DNA of 64,000 bases from NCBI GenBank assembly GCA_964649415.1, contig CAZYSK010000020.1, positions 17,977 to 81,976 on the forward strand, in the 5' to 3' direction. How positions within the stretch are numbered: position 1 is the first letter of the stretch; every line of letters starts with the position of its first letter. The stretch comes from CAZYSK01 sp964649415. Lineage in GTDB: Bacteria > Chloroflexota > Anaerolineae > B4-G1. The notes below the pieces were generated by a model. It had not been told where the DNA came from and did no database searches. It worked only from the letters and a program-made list of their open reading frames with translations. Positions 34,111-41,689 of this stretch are shown piece after piece. The position numbers and the translations under genes are program-made.

Positions 34111-35217
34111 ATGTCTCGAGTCTTGCTGGCAAGTAGTCTCATTCTGGCTTTGATTGCGGCGTCGAGGTTGCCTGTGTGGGCGGGGGACCCGGTCGGGACG
34201 GGATTGGCCTATTTATCCACCCAGCAGCAGGCCGACGGGGGCTTCAGGAGCGGCTTCAGCGCGGGGTCTGACGTGGGCACGACGAGTGACGTGGTCCTGG
34301 CCATCGCTGCGGGCGGGCAGGACGCCAGCACGTGGCCCGCGGGGGGTGGGAATTCGCCGTTGGACTACCTGTACACGCAGGTCGCCAGGGGCGCGGTGAG
34401 CCAACCAGGCGAAAGGGCCAAGGTCGTGATGGCCCTGCTGGCCACCGGTCAGGACCCGAGTGCCTTCGCCGGGCACGATCTGATCGCCGAACTGAAGGCC
34501 AATCACGATTTGGCCACCGGTTACTATGGTGGAACGGTGTTCGACCAGGCGCTGGTGATGCTGGCGCTGTTTGACGCCGGGCAGTGGATGCCTGACCGGG
34601 CCTCCCAATACCTGTTGGACAGGCAGTGCGCCGACGGCGCATGGGCGCTCTTCGGCGACACGGCAGCCGGCACCGGCGACACCAACACCACGGCCATGGT
34701 CGTCCAGGCGCTGCACGCCACCGGGCATCGGGACGAGATCGGAGGGGCCTTCGACTACTTCCGCCGCGTGCAGAACAGCGATGGCGGCTTCCCATATCAG
34801 AACCCGTCCGCGTACGGGACTGACACGGACGCCAATTCGACCGCGCTGGTGCTGCAGGCGCTGCTGGCGACCGGTGCGCCCTTGGGCGAGTGGATTCCCG
34901 GCGGCACGGATCCGCTCGGCGCGCTGGTCGCGCTGCACGATTCCGCCAGCGGCGCCTTCTTCTGGCAGGCCGCGATGCCCTACGCCAACGCGCTGGCGAC
35001 CGCGCAGGCGATCCCCGCTGTGCAGGGCTACACCTACACGCGTCTGCCCCGTGTTCAGGCCGCCAATGCCCCCGGACCCGTGGCGGCGACGGCGGTTTCT
35101 GGCGGCGCTCTCCTACCCCCTGCAGGTGGCGCGGCGCTGCTGCCCGTGGCGCTCGTTGGGCTGGGCGCGGTTGCGTTGGGGGCGGGGCGTGCCCTGCGTC
35201 GTAAGCGCAGGTCATAG
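34111..35217 (+). CDS. Secreted, membrane-anchored alpha/alpha-toroid protein (transcobalamin/terpenoid-cyclase-like)
   Basis: 368 aa. A signal peptide (about 1-24, cleavage after VWA) is followed by repeats of the alpha6/alpha6 barrel type: QQQADGGFRS, DTNTTAMVVQALHATG, QNSDGGFPY, DANSTALVLQALLATG. A C-terminal helix with basic tail RRKRRS anchors it. This fold is shared by squalene/prenyl cyclases and by the cobalamin-binding alpha domain of intrinsic factor and transcobalamin. No cyclase catalytic motif (DxDD) is visible. The next gene encodes a DUF4430 domain, the other half of transcobalamin, and the locus is devoted to corrinoids, so I infer a surface corrinoid-binding role. A very strong ribosome-binding site supports the start. 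Confidence 0.72.
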   Translation: MSRVLLASSLILALIAASRLPVWAGDPVGTGLAYLSTQQQADGGFRSGFSAGSDVGTTSDVVLAIAAGGQDASTWPAGGGNSPLDYLYTQVARGAVSQPGERAKVVMALLATGQDPSAFAGHDLIAELKANHDLATGYYGGTVFDQALVMLALFDAGQWMPDRASQYLLDRQCADGAWALFGDTAAGTGDTNTTAMVVQALHATGHRDEIGGAFDYFRRVQNSDGGFPYQNPSAYGTDTDANSTALVLQALLATGAPLGEWIPGGTDPLGALVALHDSASGAFFWQAAMPYANALATAQAIPAVQGYTYTRLPRVQAANAPGPVAATAVSGGALLPPAGGAALLPVALVGLGAVALGAGRALRRKRRS

Positions 35218-35232
35218 AGTGTCTGGTGCGGT

Positions 35233-36093
35233 ATGACGCGTCTGCGCGTCGTTGCCTTGAGCTTGATCCTGGCCGCTGCGCTGGGCGTGTCCATCCGTGC
35301 TCAGCAGCCTGAGTTGCATCGGGCCGGGCTGGTCGTGGTGCACGGCGGCGGGCGCGTTACCCAATCCTGCGTCGCCTTCTCCGAGGAGAGTATCACTGGC
35401 GGAGAGTTGCTGCAGCGCTCTGGCCTGGGCGTCACGCTGGCTCCCTACCAGGGGATGGGCTACGGAGTGTGCGCGATCGCCGGTGAGGGGTGCCTGGCGG
35501 GGCAGCACTGCTTCTGCCAGTGCCAGGGCACCCCCTGTACTTACTGGGTCTACTCCCACCGCCGCCCCGATGGCTCCTGGGCCTTGTCCGGCGTCGGCGC
35601 CAGTGGCTGGCAGGTGCACGATGGTGACGTGGACGGTTGGGTGTGGGGAGATGGCTCCACGGCTCCCCCCGTTGTGGCCTTCGAGCAGGTCTGCCCTCCT
35701 GATGTGGCGGCCCCGGCGGCCCCAGTGGCCACTCCCGCGCCGCCGTCCCCGACCGCATCCCAGCCTTCGCCTTCGCCTTCACCTTTGCCTTCTGCGATCG
35801 CTCCGACTTCTTCCCCAACTTCGGTGGCGACCGCGACTGCGCCTCTTCAGAGCGCGCCGACCGCTATACCTCTGCCGACGGTCACGTCCCCACCCGCGAC
35901 CAGCACACGCTTCCCGGTTCCCAGTGCCCGGCCAACCATATCCGGCACTCAGCCTTCCGCGCCCGGTGAGGAGCATCTGTCTGTGGATCAAGGGGATGGC
36001 GTGGGCATCGCTGGCTATGCCATTTTTGGCGTCGTGGTATTGATACTGGTGGGGGCGTTGATTCTGGCGAGTGCGCGCCGCAGACGCACGTGA
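35233..36093 (+). CDS. Secreted DUF4430 (transcobalamin C-terminal-like) protein with membrane anchor
   Basis: 286 aa, 15 bp after the toroid gene and probably co-transcribed. A signal peptide (about 1-23) precedes a DUF4430-like domain (about 24-145) with blocks LLQRSGLGVTLAPYQG and SWALSGVGASGW. It holds seven cysteines, including the cluster CFCQCQ..PC, conserved in 38399-39751. A Pro/Ser/Thr-rich stalk (about 155-250) leads to a C-terminal helix with tail RRRRT. DUF4430 matches the beta domain that closes over cobalamin in transcobalamin. I infer that this and the upstream protein act as a two-chain corrinoid receptor on the outer face. Confidence 0.7.
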   Translation: MTRLRVVALSLILAAALGVSIRAQQPELHRAGLVVVHGGGRVTQSCVAFSEESITGGELLQRSGLGVTLAPYQGMGYGVCAIAGEGCLAGQHCFCQCQGTPCTYWVYSHRRPDGSWALSGVGASGWQVHDGDVDGWVWGDGSTAPPVVAFEQVCPPDVAAPAAPVATPAPPSPTASQPSPSPSPLPSAIAPTSSPTSVATATAPLQSAPTAIPLPTVTSPPATSTRFPVPSARPTISGTQPSAPGEEHLSVDQGDGVGIAGYAIFGVVVLILVGALILASARRRRT

Positions 36094-36157
36094 TGGGTCC
36101 GACTGAGGCCACGGCTTTCAATCCCGTTCAGTCTTCTGCCGGGCACGCGCGGTCAGT

Positions 36158-36186
36158 TTGACAACCTCCACGCCACGTGTTATACT
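36158..36186 (+). promoter_or_regulatory. Consensus promoter driving the cobalamin riboswitch
   Basis: TTGACA 36158-36163, 17-bp spacer, TATACT 36181-36186. Transcription should begin at about 36193, some 35 bp ahead of the riboswitch. Confidence 0.75.
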
Positions 36187-36225
36187 CACTCCACAATCGC
36201 ATATTCAATCGCATATTGCTGCAGC

Positions 36226-36394
36226 CAAGGTACCCCAACGCCCGGACGCTAGGGGTGCAACGGGGGAAGCCGGTCAAAGTCCGGCGCTGTCCCGCAACTG
36301 TAGTTCTCGCGGATGCACCGACCACAGTGGTCGGCGGCATCCGGTAACTGGTCGCATGTTGATCAGTGGTGAGAAGAGCCAGAGTACCCGCCTT
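36226..36394 (+). ncRNA. Cobalamin (AdoCbl-type) riboswitch
   Basis: It contains the B12-box core gggggaagccggtcaaagtc + cggcgctgtcccgcaactgt (36262-36301), a GC-rich P-stem (ggatgcaccgaccac / gtggtcggcggcatcc), and closing-helix strands ggtac (36229) and gtacc (about 36384). The terminator downstream is its expression platform: with corrinoid bound, transcription should stop before the gene at 36539. This ties the toroid protein, and possibly the transport genes beyond, to corrinoid supply. Confidence 0.93.
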
Positions 36395-36459
36395 GGTTGG
36401 CGCACAATAAGCCTCTTCGCGGAAAGGGGGTGACGCATGAAGGGTACTCAAGCACTTTC

Positions 36460-36497
36460 AGCCCTTCCCCAAGAGACGTAGGGGGAAGGGCTTTTTC
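36460..36497 (+). terminator. Intrinsic terminator, riboswitch expression platform
   Basis: Stem agcccttcccc / ggggaagggct followed by ttttt, 66 bp after the aptamer and 42 bp before the start codon. Confidence 0.88.
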
Positions 36498-36538
36498 CGT
36501 CTCGCAACCTGTTCCTCTACAACTACATAAGGAGAATG

Positions 36539-38215
36539 ATGAACCAGCGAAGACTAATGTTGAGCATCTCGTTGGGGGCTGCGATCACGATCGGGCTCCT
36601 GTTCGCACTGAGCGTGAACGCCGCTTCTATGATGGCGTCACATGTCGATTCTGCTGTGCTAGGCACAGCTCAAGAAAGCGCGAGCGCAACCATCCGGGCT
36701 CAGGGCACACTGAGCCCACCCCACACCGCCCACGTGGTGGTGGTCTTGTCAGGGGAAAACACGGCCGTGCGGGCCATTACGTGGACCGGAACCATCACGC
36801 GAATCGGGGCACTGAGAGCGGCCGGTTTCGACGTCGTACAGAATCTCACGGTTTCAGATCTCGTCTGTAGCATTGACGGGGACGGCTGCCCGGCTTCCGA
36901 TCCCTGGTGTCTTGCGAACAACTGGTGGCAGGGGCAGTGGGACGCCAATGCCGAGGCATGGGATTCGTCGGTGTGGCCCCCGCCCGAAGTGGACGATGGA
37001 GACGTGATCGCGTTTCACAATGGCACTGCCTGGGTGGAACCGGCGCTCCCGGCTCCGTCGTATCAGGGCGGCCTGAGAGCCCTGGAGTGGCTGCGACTGC
37101 GACAGGATATGGATACCGGCAGCTACGGCGGTGTCGGCGCCACGGTGGAGACGATGCTCGCCGCGGGCGCCAATAGGTGGAATGCCGGCGCGTGGCGCCG
37201 GCAGGCGGATAGTCCGTCTATGCTCCACTACATGTACGGCAGCGGTGCCTCGTACGTCACGGGTGGCGGCCCAGCCGGCAAGACGGCTGTCGCGCTGGCG
37301 AGCAGTGGCGCGTGCTGGCCTGTGGACGCGAGCACACCGATGGACTACTACGATCCCGCGACCGGCCAGTTTGCCCCCCAGGCTGTCAATCAGGCCTGGG
37401 CCATGTTGGGCGTGAAAGCCATGAGCCAGACCATTCCCGTGTCGGCCACTCAGGCGCTGAAGGATATGATCACCGCGAACGGTGGATGGGGATGGCCGGG
37501 CTGGGGTGAGGACACAGACACCACGGCACTGGCCGTTGAGGCACTGGTGGCGGCTGGGGAGTCCCCGACCGCGACCCACGTCGTGAGTGGCCTGAACTAC
37601 GTCAAGACGCGCCAAAACAGCGACGGCGGATTCAACCCCGGATGGACGTCTGATACCAGCGGCGCTTCGACGGCGGCTGCCGTCCGGGCCATGCTGGCAG
37701 TCGGGCAGAGTCCGCTGAGCGTCACCTGGACCATCTCCGGCAACACCCCGATCAGCTACCTGGTTGGCGCGCAGCAGGCAGACGGCTCGTTCCTGTATGG
37801 CGGCAGCCCCAACGAGGTTGAAACCCGGCAGGTGGCGGTCGCTATGCTGGGCCGGCCTTTCCCGTTGGGGCGCGCGGATGTGCCGCCGTGCTATGGTATC
37901 TCCGGCCGCGTGACAGCCGGGCGTGTGGTGTCCGGAGCCGTGACGACGTGCAGCGCCGGCGACGCCATGCCGGACGTCACGGTGACGGCGGATGGCTGGA
38001 ATAACAGCGGCATCAAGGCGAGCACCGATGCGACGGGAGCCTATACGCTCTCGGTGCCTGAGGCTGGCGACTACTCGTTGGTGCCACTGAAGTCTGGCTA
38101 CGTTTTCACGCCCGCCGTGCAGATCGTCACGGTTGGTGGTTCACCTGGTGACGTGGTCATGGCGGAGGATATCGCAGGCCAATACGGGTTCTTCATGCCG
38201 TTGGTATTTCGCTAG
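36539..38215 (+). CDS. Secreted transcobalamin-like protein: DUF4430-like domain plus alpha/alpha toroid
   Basis: 558 aa. ATG 36539 is preferred to ATG 36536 because AAGGAG ends only 1 bp before the latter. A signal peptide (about 1-28) is followed by a DUF4430-like domain (about 55-180; VCSIDGDGCP matches the 38399 protein). Next comes an alpha/alpha-toroid region (about 185-445; DTDTTALAVEALVAAGE, RQNSDGGF), a carboxypeptidase-regulatory-like beta domain (about 455-545) and the C-terminal tail FFMPLVFR. Human transcobalamin has toroid then beta domain; the order is reversed here. Control by a cobalamin riboswitch strongly supports a corrinoid-binding or scavenging role. Confidence 0.75.
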   Translation: MNQRRLMLSISLGAAITIGLLFALSVNAASMMASHVDSAVLGTAQESASATIRAQGTLSPPHTAHVVVVLSGENTAVRAITWTGTITRIGALRAAGFDVVQNLTVSDLVCSIDGDGCPASDPWCLANNWWQGQWDANAEAWDSSVWPPPEVDDGDVIAFHNGTAWVEPALPAPSYQGGLRALEWLRLRQDMDTGSYGGVGATVETMLAAGANRWNAGAWRRQADSPSMLHYMYGSGASYVTGGGPAGKTAVALASSGACWPVDASTPMDYYDPATGQFAPQAVNQAWAMLGVKAMSQTIPVSATQALKDMITANGGWGWPGWGEDTDTTALAVEALVAAGESPTATHVVSGLNYVKTRQNSDGGFNPGWTSDTSGASTAAAVRAMLAVGQSPLSVTWTISGNTPISYLVGAQQADGSFLYGGSPNEVETRQVAVAMLGRPFPLGRADVPPCYGISGRVTAGRVVSGAVTTCSAGDAMPDVTVTADGWNNSGIKASTDATGAYTLSVPEAGDYSLVPLKSGYVFTPAVQIVTVGGSPGDVVMAEDIAGQYGFFMPLVFR

Positions 38216-38253
38216 TAGGGGCCACGAGGAAACGGCAACAGTGGCAGTGCTCG

Positions 38254-38282
38254 TGTAGGGGCGCGGTTGCCGCGCCCCTACA
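38254..38282. repeat. Intergenic copy of the gggcgcgg/ccgcgccc palindrome
   Basis: tgtaggggcgcggttgccgc + gcccctaca. The same element occurs inside genes at 18014-18037, 19457-19481 and 24315-24338. Confidence 0.85.
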
Positions 38283-38398
38283 TAGCCACTGTGCCTGACT
38301 TCGACATTGGTCGTATACTGGACCGCCGGATGCAGGATCATTGTCCGCGCCAGCTTGGCGGCAAGATCGTGCGTCCGTAGGATAGAGAGGATTGGCTC

Positions 38399-39751
38399 AT
38401 GAAGCGCAAGGCGAACGTCACTCACCTGGCCCTGTCTGCGCTGTTGGTGCTGGCCTTCATCGGGGCCGGCGCGGACATTGACTCCGACCGTCTGTGGTCG
38501 GCCGCGGCAGGCTGGCCCCGGACGCGGGCGCGCGCTCAGGGGGCGAACCGCGTCGCCTTGGTGGTGCAGCACGGTGACGGCTCGGTCATCACTCGCTGCG
38601 TTGAGTTCAGCGAATCAGAGATCAGCGGCTACGACGTGCTGACGCGCGCCGGTTTGAGCGTCGTGGTCTCCGGTTATTCGGGCATGGGCTTCGCCGTCTG
38701 CTCCATTGACGGCGAGGGCTGTCCGGCCGGGGATTGCTTCTGCCAATGCCAGGCCACGCCGTGCGTCTACTGGGCCTACTATCGTCTGGCGGGTGGACAG
38801 TGGCAGTACTCAGGCCTGGGAGCCAGCAGTCACATGGTGCACTCAGGAGACGTCGAGGGGTGGGCGTGGGGAGAGGGGAGCATGGGGGGCGGGGGCGCGC
38901 AGCCGCCCGTCATCCCCTTCGATCAGATCTGCGCGCCGCCTCCAACCGACACGCCGCCTCCCACGGACACACCGATCCCCACCGATACGACTGTGCCACC
39001 GACCGCCACCTCGCCTCCGCCCACTGACACGCCACCGGCTGCGCCGACGCTCACCTCCCCTCCCCCCGAGCCTGCGGTCTGGTTCCGGCTGGACGACAAT
39101 CCCATTGCCGCCGGCACGTGCACGATGATGCGCTGGGACACCGTGGACGCGCAGGACGCGTTCCTGGACGGGGAGCGCGTGGGCCTGAGCGGCGGCCGTC
39201 AGGTCTGCCCCACCGCTGCTCAGGAGTACCAGATCCGGGTCGTTGGCCCCGGCGGGGAACATACCGAGACGCTCGTGCTGGGCGTGACGGGGGCACCGCT
39301 CTCACCGACGCCGACATCTCAGCTTGCGGTGCTCCCGTCTCCTTCTGCCACCGCTTCTCCTGGCGCGTCCACAGGCTCTGCGTTGCAACCTGATTCCGCT
39401 GCCCAGGCCGCGACGTCGCAGTCCCCTACGCCCACGCCCGGATTGGACCAATCCGTTTCCCCCGCGGCTGCAAATGCATTCACTTCGGAGCCTGGGATAC
39501 CCGCGCCCCTGCCGCCCACTGCGACGCCGGAGCCTCAGCTTGTGGCCATCGCGCCTCCGTTGCCTGCTACCGCGCGCGCTGATGGTCCGACGCCCGTCGA
39601 AGTGGAGGGACAAATCCCAACGTCCAACGGAGGCAGGTTGTCCCAATCGGAGGGGGCAGCACTAGCACCGCAACTTGGCTTCATCACCTTCAACTTCATC
39701 CTGATTGGGCTGCTGGGCTGGCTCATCGTCAGGCTGCTCCGGCGGAGATGA
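38399..39751 (+). CDS. Secreted DUF4430 (transcobalamin C-terminal-like) protein with stalk and membrane anchor
   Basis: 450 aa. A hydrophobic signal segment (about 8-24) precedes a DUF4430-like domain (about 45-160) with the same seven-cysteine pattern as 35233-36093 (CFCQCQATPC). A Pro/Thr-rich linker leads to an Ig-like domain (about 220-305), a second Ser/Pro/Thr-rich stalk and a C-terminal helix with tail RLLRRR. A dispersed palindrome (gactccgaccgtctgtggtc, 38479-38498) is inserted right after the signal core and lengthens the pre-region. Its stop overlaps the start of the ECF S-component gene (ATGA), so receptor and transporter are translated together. Likely hands a corrinoid to the ECF transporter. 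Confidence 0.72.
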   Translation: MKRKANVTHLALSALLVLAFIGAGADIDSDRLWSAAAGWPRTRARAQGANRVALVVQHGDGSVITRCVEFSESEISGYDVLTRAGLSVVVSGYSGMGFAVCSIDGEGCPAGDCFCQCQATPCVYWAYYRLAGGQWQYSGLGASSHMVHSGDVEGWAWGEGSMGGGGAQPPVIPFDQICAPPPTDTPPPTDTPIPTDTTVPPTATSPPPTDTPPAAPTLTSPPPEPAVWFRLDDNPIAAGTCTMMRWDTVDAQDAFLDGERVGLSGGRQVCPTAAQEYQIRVVGPGGEHTETLVLGVTGAPLSPTPTSQLAVLPSPSATASPGASTGSALQPDSAAQAATSQSPTPTPGLDQSVSPAAANAFTSEPGIPAPLPPTATPEPQLVAIAPPLPATARADGPTPVEVEGQIPTSNGGRLSQSEGAALAPQLGFITFNFILIGLLGWLIVRLLRRR

Positions 39752-40614
39752 ACGTGCGCAGGATTATCAGTGGATCCATCTACGCGCTCAGCGGGGCCGT
39801 CGGCGTCCTGGCCTTCGTGTACCCCTTCTTCACCGTGGCCTCCGTCGGCGTCCAGCATGGGATGGCCCACAGCCAGGATGCGCCGCTCGTGACCGCGGCC
39901 CTGGTGGGGCTCTCCGTGGTCGCACTGCTGGTGGAGCTGCAGGGTCAGGCGATCAGCGCCAAGACGGTCGCCATGCTGGGCGTGCTGGTCGCCGTCACCA
40001 GCGTGCTGCGCTTCATCGAGGTCGCCGTTCCGATGCCCGGCGGGTTCTCGCCCATCTTCGCCCCCGTTATCCTGGCGGGCTACGTCTTCGGCGCTCGCTT
40101 CGGTTTTCTGATGGGGGCCTTCACGTTGCTCGTGTCCGGGCTGATCACGGGCGGTGTGGGGCCATGGTTGCCCTACCAGATGTTTACCGCCGGCTGGGCG
40201 GGTATGACTGCCGGCTGGCTAGGGAGAATTCAAAATCCCAAGACCCAAGTCCCAAAACTCAACCGATTGGGCCAATCTGCCTTCGTTGGACGTGCGGATT
40301 TGGAATTTGGGATTTGGGATTTGTCTCTCTTAGCCGTCTTCGGTTTCATCTGGGGCTTGCTCTACGGCGCGATCATGAATGTGTACTTCTGGCCCTTTGC
40401 GTTAGGCCCCGCCGAGCAAACTTGGGCACCTGGCATCGGGCTGGGCGAGACGCTGGCACGCTACGGCGTGTTCTACCTGGTCACTTCCCTGGCGTGGGAC
40501 ATGGCGCGGGCCATGGGCAACGTCGCCTTGATCCTGTTTCTGGGCACGCCGACGGTGCGCGCGCTGGTCCGCTTCCGCCAGCGCTTCTATTTCGAGGTGC
40601 GTTCTGATGCTTGA
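39748..40614 (+). CDS. ECF transporter substrate-binding (S) component, probably for a corrinoid
   Basis: 288 aa with about seven hydrophobic segments. Blocks FIEVAVPMPGGFSPIFAPVI and FGARFGFLMGAFTLLVSGL are typical of ECF S components. The energising T and A subunits follow directly. Substrate is inferred from location: between a riboswitch-led transcobalamin-like gene cluster and cobO. A 100-bp inverted repeat (40227-40327) is inserted in frame in a loop and encodes about 34 residues with no counterpart expected in the family. Downstream overlap with the T gene is 8 bp. Confidence 0.75.
   Translation: MNVRRIISGSIYALSGAVGVLAFVYPFFTVASVGVQHGMAHSQDAPLVTAALVGLSVVALLVELQGQAISAKTVAMLGVLVAVTSVLRFIEVAVPMPGGFSPIFAPVILAGYVFGARFGFLMGAFTLLVSGLITGGVGPWLPYQMFTAGWAGMTAGWLGRIQNPKTQVPKLNRLGQSAFVGRADLEFGIWDLSLLAVFGFIWGLLYGAIMNVYFWPFALGPAEQTWAPGIGLGETLARYGVFYLVTSLAWDMARAMGNVALILFLGTPTVRALVRFRQRFYFEVRSDA
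40227..40327. repeat. Inverted repeat inserted in the S-component gene
   Basis: caaaatcccaagacccaag at one end and tggaatttgggatttgggat at the other are inverted copies around gattgggccaatc. Relatives occur at 18684-18722 and 22219-22283. Confidence 0.8.
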
Positions 40615-41638
40615 CGCGCGCGTGTGGCTTGCGTGGGCTCTGACGGCGCTGGTGCTCGCCTCTTCGGCCCGCAACCCGCTCTACATCGTCGTCCTGCTGC
40701 TGGTCGCGACGGTGGTGGGCGTCTCCTGCGCGCCGAGCCAAGGCCGGCGCGTCCCCCTCTCGCCCCTTCGGTTCGCGGCTGTGGCGGTGCCGTTGTCGGC
40801 GCTGTTCAACGGCCTGACCGTCCACCTCGGCAACACGGTGCTGTTTCGGCTGCCTGGCTGGATCCCGCTGCTGGGGGGAGCGGTGACGGTCGAGGCGCTG
40901 GCCTTCGGGGCGGCGAACGGCCTCACGCTGACGGCCATTTTCGGCGCTTTCGCCGTCTTCAACCAGGTGACGCCGGTGCGCGACCTGGTACAGCTTACGC
41001 CCCGCGCCTTTCACGAGGCCGGTGTCGTGCTCTCCATTGCGCTCACTTTCATCCCGCAGATGAGGCGCAGCCTCAGCCGCATCCGTGAGGCCCAGGCGGT
41101 GCGCGGCCATCGCGTGCGCGGTGTGCGCGACTGGCTGCCTATCGTCGTGCCGTTGCTGGTGAGCGGCCTGGAGCGCTCGATGGGGCTGGCGGAGGCGATG
41201 GTGGCGCGGGGCTACGGTGCTATCTCCGATCAAGCCCAGTCGCTGCGCACGCAGGGCGCGTTGATCCTGGGGTTGTTGGCCCTATTGGGAGGCTGGCTTA
41301 CGTTCCTGCTCGTGCCCACGTGGCGGGAAGCCGGCGTGGGCGCGATGATCGGTGGGGCGGCGCTCATCCTCGGCGCGGTGTGGTTGGCCGGCCGGACCGT
41401 GCGCCACACGGTCTACCGCGCGCGTCGCTGGACCGCCCACGACACGCTCGTCCTGGCCGGGTGCGGGCTGGCACTCACCGCGGTGCTGCTGCCGCTGCCC
41501 TTGCTGGATCGCACGTCGCTGTATTACTCGCCCTACCCGGGCCTGACCGTGCCGGCCTTCGATCCGTTCATTGGGTTGGCGTTGCTTGGGTTGCTATTGC
41601 CTGCGGTGGTTGGTGATGGTGGATTGGTAGGTCGGTAG
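40607..41638 (+). CDS. ecfT: ECF transporter transmembrane (T) component
   Basis: 343 aa. Multiple helices, with the two coupling-helix signatures of EcfT/CbiQ proteins: REAQAVRGHR (about 162-171) and AMVARGYGA (about 197-205), each with the Ala-Arg-Gly element that contacts the ATPases. It follows the S component with an 8-bp overlap. The extra C-terminal helices after residue 220 make it longer than the usual 260 residues. Role: holds the S component to the ATPase pair and drives its toppling. Confidence 0.85.
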   Translation: MLDARVWLAWALTALVLASSARNPLYIVVLLLVATVVGVSCAPSQGRRVPLSPLRFAAVAVPLSALFNGLTVHLGNTVLFRLPGWIPLLGGAVTVEALAFGAANGLTLTAIFGAFAVFNQVTPVRDLVQLTPRAFHEAGVVLSIALTFIPQMRRSLSRIREAQAVRGHRVRGVRDWLPIVVPLLVSGLERSMGLAEAMVARGYGAISDQAQSLRTQGALILGLLALLGGWLTFLLVPTWREAGVGAMIGGAALILGAVWLAGRTVRHTVYRARRWTAHDTLVLAGCGLALTAVLLPLPLLDRTSLYYSPYPGLTVPAFDPFIGLALLGLLLPAVVGDGGLVGR

Positions 41639-41688
41639 ATTGGTAGGTTGGTAAACTGGTAGATTGGTAGATTGGGGGATTGGGAGAA
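41615..41688. repeat. ttggtag minisatellite overlapping the end of the T-component gene
   Basis: gattggtaggtcggtagatt units run from the last codons of the T component to just before the ATP-binding gene. The repeat contributes the final residues (GDGGLVGR). Confidence 0.7.
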
Positions 41689-41689
41689 T

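Noticed and set aside
34111..35217. Squalene-hopene or prenyl cyclase
   Set aside because: Toroid repeats alone are shared with transcobalamin; the DxDD catalytic motif is not visible and the protein is secreted and anchored beside B12 genes.
36437..36481. 14-codon ORF between riboswitch and terminator
   Set aside because: Its second half is the terminator stem and nothing suggests a leader peptide; the riboswitch explains the region.
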